A stretch of 64,000 nt of DNA from the NCBI GenBank assembly GCA_024102815.1, contig JAGFJJ010000045.1, forward strand, positions 1 to 64,000, given 5' to 3'. A model generated the notes under the pieces. The model made no database searches. It worked only from the letters and a program-made list of their open reading frames with translations, and was not told the origin of the DNA. This document shows positions 59,546-64,000 of this stretch, piece by piece. The position numbers and the translations under genes are program-made. Position 1 is the first letter of the stretch; every line of letters starts with the position of its first letter. This DNA comes from Phycisphaerae bacterium (GTDB taxonomy: Bacteria; Planctomycetota; Phycisphaerae; UBA1845).

Positions 59546-62545
59546 ATGGCCAATCCCAGGGAAAACTACAACAATCTCAGCGGCGTGCCAATCGCACATC
59601 GTCACTGGCAGGTGTGCGTTCGGCCTGCCAACGACGCACTGGATGTCGCCGGGCGGGCCCTTCTTGCCGACGTCCATCAGGCTGAATTCCGCCGAATCAG
59701 CGCCGTGGGATCCAGCAAATATTATTTCCTCGTCGCCGAGCTCGACGCCGACGTCGTCGAACGACTGGCGGGCGAACTTCTGGCCGATCCCGTCGCCGAG
59801 CGTTTCCTCGCTGGTGAGGGATTCTCCAGGCGTGACACAAGCCGACCGGCGGTCGAGGTTCATCCGTTGCCAGGCGTGATGAACCCCGCCGCGTTGAGTA
59901 CGCTCGACGCCGCCCGCCGCTGGCTTGCGAGGAACGGTTGGTCTCCCGACCTGCTCCACGCCGTTCAGACTGGCCGACGATACGAGATCGAAGGGGCCCG
60001 CGACGCGGAGGAACTGGAGCGCATTGCCGCCCGGGTACTGGCCAACGACTGCGTCGAAACCTGGTACGTCCAGGGGTTCGGGCGCAACGATGTTATTCCC
60101 GATGCACTGCCCGAGCCGCCGCAGCGGCCATTCGAACTTCGCCGCGTTTCCATTCGGGAGCTCGACGATGCGGAGCTCGAGAAGTTGTCGCGGCAGGGCC
60201 ACCTGTTTCTCTCCCTGGACGAGATGCGCGCCATTCGCGATCACTTCCGAGGGATCGATCGCGAGCCGACCGACCTGGAGCTCGAGACGCTGGCCCAGAC
60301 CTGGTCAGAGCATTGCGTTCACAAGACGCTCAAGAGCGAAGTGATCTATCGCGGACCCGACTTCGGGCGCGATGGCGAGGTCGAGGTTCGGTTCGAGAAT
60401 CTGCTTAAGGATACGATCGCCGCGGCGACGCGTGAGCTCGCTCGCGAATGGTGCCTCTCCGTCTTCGTGGACAACGCCGGCGTCATCGCCTTCGACGACG
60501 AGTACGGTATCGCCTTCAAGGTTGAGACGCACAATCATCCTTCGGCGATCGAGCCCTACGGCGGCGCGGCCACGGGCATCGGCGGATGTATCCGCGATAT
60601 CATGGGCTGCGGACTCGGCGCCAAACCCATTGCCTCAACGGATGTCTTCTGCCTCGCCCCCCCCGACTTCGATGCTGCCCGGCTCCCCGCCGGGGTGCTT
60701 CATCCCCGTCGCGTGCTCAAGGGCGTGGTGGCGGGCGTCCGTGACTACGGCAACCGCATGGGCATCCCCACGGTCAACGGGGCGATTCACTTCGACCCGC
60801 GTTACCTCGGCAATCCGCTGGTTTATTGCGGCTGCGTGGGACTCATACCCCGCAAATACATTAACAAGGAGCCGCGCGTCGGCGATCGCATCGTCGTTGC
60901 GGGCGGACGCACCGGACGGGACGGCATCCACGGAGCGACCTTCTCCTCGGCCGAGCTCACCGACACCCACGCCGACGAATTCTCGCACGCCGTGCAGATC
61001 GGCAACGCCATCGAGGAGAAGAAGCTGCTCGACGCCCAGTTGCGCGCCCGCGATCACGCCGATGGTTGCCTCTTCTCGGCCGTGACCGATTGCGGGGCCG
61101 GCGGATTGAGCAGCGCCGTCGGCGAGATGGGCGCCGAGCTGGGCGCCCGCGTGGAGCTCTCCCGCGTGCCGCTCAAGTACGCGGGTCTGCGCTACGACGA
61201 GATCTGGATCTCCGAGGCGCAGGAGCGCATGGTGTTCGCCGTCCCGCCCGATCGGCTTGATCGCTTTCTGAAGGTGTTCGCGGAGGAAGAGGTTGAAGCG
61301 ACCGTCATCGGCGAATTCATTGGCGACGGCCGGCTCAGCGTCTATTTTGAAGACCAGCTTGTCGGCGAGCTCGACATGCGCTTCCTACACGATGGCCTTC
61401 CCAAGCGGTCGCGAAGTGCCACATGGACGGCACCAAGAGTCGGGTCCGTCGCTCGGCGCAACGCATCGAAAGCACGTCTCAACGAGCGCTTGCTCGCCGC
61501 GCTTGCCCACTGGACCGTCGCCTCGAAGGAGTGGGTGATCCGGCAATACGACCACGAGGTGCAGGGCCGCGGCGTGATCAAGCCGCTGGTCGGACCGCGA
61601 AGCGGACCTTCCGACGCGGCCGTGCTGCGTCCCCGCTACGACAGCGACCGCGGCATCGCTCTCGGTTGTGGACTCTGCCCCGAGGTGGCCGATGTCGATC
61701 CGTATTTCATGGCCATTGGAGCCGTCGACGAGGCCTTGCGGAACGTCATCTGCGTGGGTGCCGATCCGAGCCGCACCGCAATTCTGGATAATTTCTGCTG
61801 GCCGAAGGTCGATTCGGAGCAAGCACTCGGCACGCTGGTTCGCGCGTGCAGGGGCGCGGCCGACGTTGCGGTTGCCTACGGATTGCCGTTCATCTCCGGC
61901 AAGGACTCGCTCAACAACCAGTTCTCCATGAGCGCCGAAGAGTCCGCTCGCACCGGCCTGCCGCGAAACCTGGCGATTCCTCCGACACTCCTCATCAGCG
62001 CCATCGGCATTGTCGAGGACGTGAACCGCTGCATCACGATGGACTTGAAGGCTCCGGGAAATGTCGTCGTGTTGGCGGCCGCTTCCGAGGCACAGGCATT
62101 TCGAAAGGCACGAATGCACGAAGGTACGGAGGCACGAAGCGGAGAGGCCACGCATACTGGGATTCCGCATTCCGCATCCACCATTCAGCATTCCATCGAG
62201 CATCACCGCCGCGTGGCCGACCGTATCTGCTCCGGCACCGTTCGCGCCGCCCACGATGTTTCCGACGGCGGGATCGCGGTGGCGCTTGCGGAAATGTGTA
62301 TTGGTTCGGGGTCCGGACTCGATGTATCGATTGATCCGGATACTCCCTTGTTCGATTCGCTGATCGCCACGTACATCCTGGAAATGAGCGAAGCCGACGC
62401 GAAGACGGCCGGGTGGATGATTCTCGGGAAAGTGACGGACGAGCCGCGCTTGCGCGTCGACGCCGGCCGGAACGGAACGATCGACCTGGGAGTCGATGAG
62501 CTGATTCGCACCTGGAAATCGCCGCTGTCCGAAGGAGGGCGATGA
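59546..62545 (+). CDS. purL: Phosphoribosylformylglycinamidine synthase with two N-terminal PurS-like domains (PurS-PurL fusion)
   Basis: Converts FGAR to FGAM in purine synthesis, using ammonia from PurQ. 999 residues. Two PurS-like halves open the chain: residues 20-90 (WQVCVRPANDALDVAGRALL) and 105-185 (VHPLPGVMNPAALSTLDAARRWL; ETWYVQGFGRNDVIP). The PurL core follows: TWSEHCVHKTLKSEVIY (catalytic His), KVETHNHPSAIEPYGGAATGIGGCIRDIMG, SAVTDCGAGGLSSAVGEMG, ALGCGLCPEVADVDPYFM, GLPFISGKDSLNNQF, and RAAHDVSDGGIAVALAEM. Near residues 848-885 a foreign-looking segment (FRKARMHEGTEARSGEA, HTGIPHSASTIQHS) encoded by tandem repeats replaces the usual GGSEY loop; see repeat and findings. The frame is intact. 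Confidence 0.95.
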   Translation: MANPRENYNNLSGVPIAHRHWQVCVRPANDALDVAGRALLADVHQAEFRRISAVGSSKYYFLVAELDADVVERLAGELLADPVAERFLAGEGFSRRDTSRPAVEVHPLPGVMNPAALSTLDAARRWLARNGWSPDLLHAVQTGRRYEIEGARDAEELERIAARVLANDCVETWYVQGFGRNDVIPDALPEPPQRPFELRRVSIRELDDAELEKLSRQGHLFLSLDEMRAIRDHFRGIDREPTDLELETLAQTWSEHCVHKTLKSEVIYRGPDFGRDGEVEVRFENLLKDTIAAATRELAREWCLSVFVDNAGVIAFDDEYGIAFKVETHNHPSAIEPYGGAATGIGGCIRDIMGCGLGAKPIASTDVFCLAPPDFDAARLPAGVLHPRRVLKGVVAGVRDYGNRMGIPTVNGAIHFDPRYLGNPLVYCGCVGLIPRKYINKEPRVGDRIVVAGGRTGRDGIHGATFSSAELTDTHADEFSHAVQIGNAIEEKKLLDAQLRARDHADGCLFSAVTDCGAGGLSSAVGEMGAELGARVELSRVPLKYAGLRYDEIWISEAQERMVFAVPPDRLDRFLKVFAEEEVEATVIGEFIGDGRLSVYFEDQLVGELDMRFLHDGLPKRSRSATWTAPRVGSVARRNASKARLNERLLAALAHWTVASKEWVIRQYDHEVQGRGVIKPLVGPRSGPSDAAVLRPRYDSDRGIALGCGLCPEVADVDPYFMAIGAVDEALRNVICVGADPSRTAILDNFCWPKVDSEQALGTLVRACRGAADVAVAYGLPFISGKDSLNNQFSMSAEESARTGLPRNLAIPPTLLISAIGIVEDVNRCITMDLKAPGNVVVLAAASEAQAFRKARMHEGTEARSGEATHTGIPHSASTIQHSIEHHRRVADRICSGTVRAAHDVSDGGIAVALAEMCIGSGSGLDVSIDPDTPLFDSLIATYILEMSEADAKTAGWMILGKVTDEPRLRVDAGRNGTIDLGVDELIRTWKSPLSEGGR
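62107..62196. repeat. Two tandem-repeat arrays inside purL
   Basis: 8-bp array: GGCACGAA, TGCACGAA, GGTACGGA, GGCACGAA (62107-62138). 7-bp array: ATTCCGC, ATTCCGC, ATCCACC, ATTCAGC, ATTCCAT (62162-62196). The reverse complement of the 8-bp array reads TTCGTGCC-TCCGTACC-TTCGTGCA-TTCGTGCC, unit-for-unit like the intergenic 8-mers before acpS (TTCGTGGC-TCCGTGGC-TTCGTCGC-TTCGTGGC). Confidence 0.85.
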
Positions 62546-63375
62546 TGACACCTCCGGTGCGCGTGCTCGTCCTTCGAACCGCGGGAATCAACTGCGACGA
62601 GGAGATCGTTCATTGCTGGCGGCTGGCGGGTGCAGAGCCCGTGCTCATGCACCTCAATGCGGTCGCGGCCGATCCTTCCGTGCTCCACGACGTTTCCGTC
62701 GTCACCATCCCCGGCGGGTTCAGCTACGGCGACGACATTGCCGCCGGGGCGATACTTGCTCAGCGGATTCTTCAGGATCTTGCCGATCCGCTGCGGCGCC
62801 TCGTCGAGCGCGGCGGCGGGATACTCGGCGTATGCAACGGATTCCAGACTCTGGTCAAAGCCGGCCTGCTTCCCGGAGGCGACTTCGGCCGCGATAGCGT
62901 AACCGTCACTTTCAACGATCGTGCCCGATTCGAAGCCCGCTGGGTCCGACTGGAAGTATGTGCGGACCACTGCGTGTTCTTGAATGCTGGCCCTGCTGCT
63001 GCTCCCCAGCCCCGATCAACACCGCCACGCCGATTCATGGAACTCCCCGTTGAGCACGCTGAGGGACGAGTGATCACCGCAAGTGCGGAAGTCACTCGTC
63101 GTCTCGGCGACCAGGGCTTGATCGCACTTCGCTACGTGGACGAGTCCGGCCGATACGACAGCTACCCCGCAAACCCCAACGGCAGCGTGGAGGGCATCGC
63201 CGGACTCTGCGACGCGACCGGACGCATCCTCGGCCTGATGCCACACCCCGACCGACACTTCGTCTCCACGCACCACCCGCTGTGGACGAGACGCCCGGCC
63301 GCGGACACACCAGACGGTTTGGCCTTCTTCCTCAACGCCGTGGAGTATTGGCGGCGCACTCCCACGGCTCGCTGA
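62542..63375 (+). CDS. purQ: Phosphoribosylformylglycinamidine synthase glutaminase subunit
   Basis: Class I glutaminase supplying ammonia to PurL. 277 residues, about 45 longer than standalone PurQ. RVLVLRTAGINCDEE at the start, VTIPGGFSYGDDIAAGAI, the nucleophile Cys in ILGVCNGFQTLVKAGLLPG, and LMPHPDRHF with the His; the usual triad Glu is replaced by Asp (HPD instead of HPE). A Pro/Ala-rich loop (AGPAAAPQPRSTPPRRF) is inserted before ELPVEHAEGR. The ATG overlaps the purL stop, so translation is coupled. Confidence 0.95.
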   Translation: MMTPPVRVLVLRTAGINCDEEIVHCWRLAGAEPVLMHLNAVAADPSVLHDVSVVTIPGGFSYGDDIAAGAILAQRILQDLADPLRRLVERGGGILGVCNGFQTLVKAGLLPGGDFGRDSVTVTFNDRARFEARWVRLEVCADHCVFLNAGPAAAPQPRSTPPRRFMELPVEHAEGRVITASAEVTRRLGDQGLIALRYVDESGRYDSYPANPNGSVEGIAGLCDATGRILGLMPHPDRHFVSTHHPLWTRRPAADTPDGLAFFLNAVEYWRRTPTAR

Positions 63376-63479
63376 GTAAATAGGAAGACAACAGACTGTC
63401 GTCTCAGCGAAAATGGGGAATATCGCCGCTCAGTTCGCGCAACTCGTACAATCAGGGTGATAAAGCAAGGATTTTTTTC

Positions 63480-63511
63480 TTGACAAAATCGGAGGTTTGC
63501 GCAGACTTTAC
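63480..63511 (+). promoter_or_regulatory. Possible promoter of the last gene
   Basis: TTGACA (63480-63485) in an AT-rich patch after the T-run ATTTTTTTCT; a matching -10 is poor (GACTTT or TTTACG region). Downstream lies an excellent GAGGAGAGAGG before the ATG. Confidence 0.35.
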
Positions 63512-63553
63512 GCATTCTTCACGTCTGTTCGGGCCACATAGAGGAGAGAGGAA

Positions 63554-64000
63554 ATGAAATCCCCGAAAAGTCGCTGCGCGCACGTCCTTGCCCGCTTCGG
63601 TGTCATTGGTCTGTTTGCATTTGGCGCGACGGGTTCGATCGCTCGCGCCGCGGACGAAATCAAAACGAAAAAGGAATTGCCCACCTGGTGGAAGACGCCC
63701 CAGCATCAGGACGACAACGCGGACTTGAACGACACCGAACAGCCCGACGGCACGCCGGGGTCGGACGGCCTGCCCGATGGCTGGGAGACGAGCGATCCGA
63801 CCGTCGTGAATTCTCCACCGGGAACCTCGGAGACGACCATCCCGAGAGGGCAAAGTATCTGTCAGGTTGTTTCGAACGCGGCCGACACCGAGAAGTACAA
63901 GGAATACGCTTTCACGTTTTCCTACAAGACGGCTAATTTTGACAACGACGATGAAGTGACCGTGACGATTACGCCCCAGAATGCCGGCGGCGGGGCCGTG
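63554..64000 (+). CDS. Secreted protein of unknown function (3' end outside window)
   Basis: The frame is open to the window edge and 149 residues are visible. The N-terminus is a Sec signal (RFGVIGLFAFGATGSIARAAD). The mature part is Asp/Thr/Pro-rich (HQDDNADLNDTEQPDGTPG; SDGLPDGWETSDPTVVN), then a beta-rich start (CQVVSNAADTEKYKEYAFTFSYKTANFDNDDEVTVTITPQN). The phrase DGLPDGWE resembles calcium-binding thrombospondin-3-like motifs of secreted bacterial proteins. A perfect ribosome-binding site precedes the ATG. The C-terminal anchor or domain cannot be seen. Confidence 0.7.
   Translation, partial: MKSPKSRCAHVLARFGVIGLFAFGATGSIARAADEIKTKKELPTWWKTPQHQDDNADLNDTEQPDGTPGSDGLPDGWETSDPTVVNSPPGTSETTIPRGQSICQVVSNAADTEKYKEYAFTFSYKTANFDNDDEVTVTITPQNAGGGAV

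Noticed and set aside
1..64000. tRNA or rRNA genes
   Set aside because: Looked for T-loop (GGTTCGAATCC-type) and rRNA landmarks; none found by eye. A tRNAscan run would be decisive.

Overview
The window is a stretch of a GC-rich (roughly 62-66% by eye) bacterial chromosome with tightly packed genes, many 4-base ATGA/GTGA overlaps and many secreted or lipoprotein products. Gene content points to Planctomycetota, most likely a Phycisphaerae-like lineage: a double-PurS/PurL fusion, MopE-type Cys/Asp repeat proteins, stand-alone FmdB zinc ribbons, a GlgE/TreY-TreZ glucan cluster and Cys-rich secreted proteins. This placement is inference; no rRNA or tRNA lies in the window.

Layout. 1-2.2 kb is an accessory edge: the tail of an unknown gene, a short secreted RHS-core protein with a nuclease-like tip, a SUKH/SMI1-type immunity gene and an orphan. 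2.2-2.8 kb has no secure gene but holds a 20-bp perfect palindrome and copy A of a structured leader. A PLP enzyme of methionine/cysteine metabolism follows. 4.5-16.0 kb (minus strand) is an alpha-glucan/trehalose operon transcribed glgE-glgB-treZ-GH57-treY, followed by a Cys-rich lipoprotein. polA and three secreted unknowns follow on the plus strand. 21.4-24.1 kb (minus) carries a patatin, folE and a transglutaminase-like membrane protein. 24.3-29.7 kb (plus) holds a methyltransferase, DUF423, gatC, gatA, a GNAT and an amidohydrolase. An MFS protein and two secreted proteins follow, one a 1339-residue MopE-repeat protein with possible lipid-binding (TULIP-like) segments. 36.8-42.3 kb has fur behind a Fur-type box, truB, then an operon of fmdB, two membrane proteins, a VIT1/CCC1-type protein and a P1B-4 metal ATPase. 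42.4-46.3 kb (minus) has ruvX, manC and uvrD/pcrA; then acpS and a GC-poor DUF4062 gene. Copy B of the leader precedes the convergent pgi, whose upstream neighbour is an MFS-PlsC fusion. 52.3-55.6 kb is a run of four peptidyl-prolyl isomerase genes, followed by queD and a Cys/His-rich repeat protein. The window closes with SMUG1 and FIST genes (minus), purL-purQ, and the start of a secreted protein.

How the genes work together. GlgE and GlgB build branched alpha-glucan, TreY/TreZ convert glucan ends to trehalose, and GH57 acts on the same polymer. Fur, the VIT1-like protein and the P1B-4 ATPase form a plausible iron or divalent-metal module. The isomerases probably serve folding of the abundant exported proteins.

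Most unusual: (1) a structured leader present twice, with an identical 14-mer, compensating stems and 75/77 nt to a Shine-Dalgarno-backed start codon; (2) short tandem-repeat arrays, one of which interrupts purL in frame; (3) a secreted Cys/His-rich protein with three copies of an unrecognised two-part repeat; (4) an RHS tip with its own signal peptide beside a SUKH gene.
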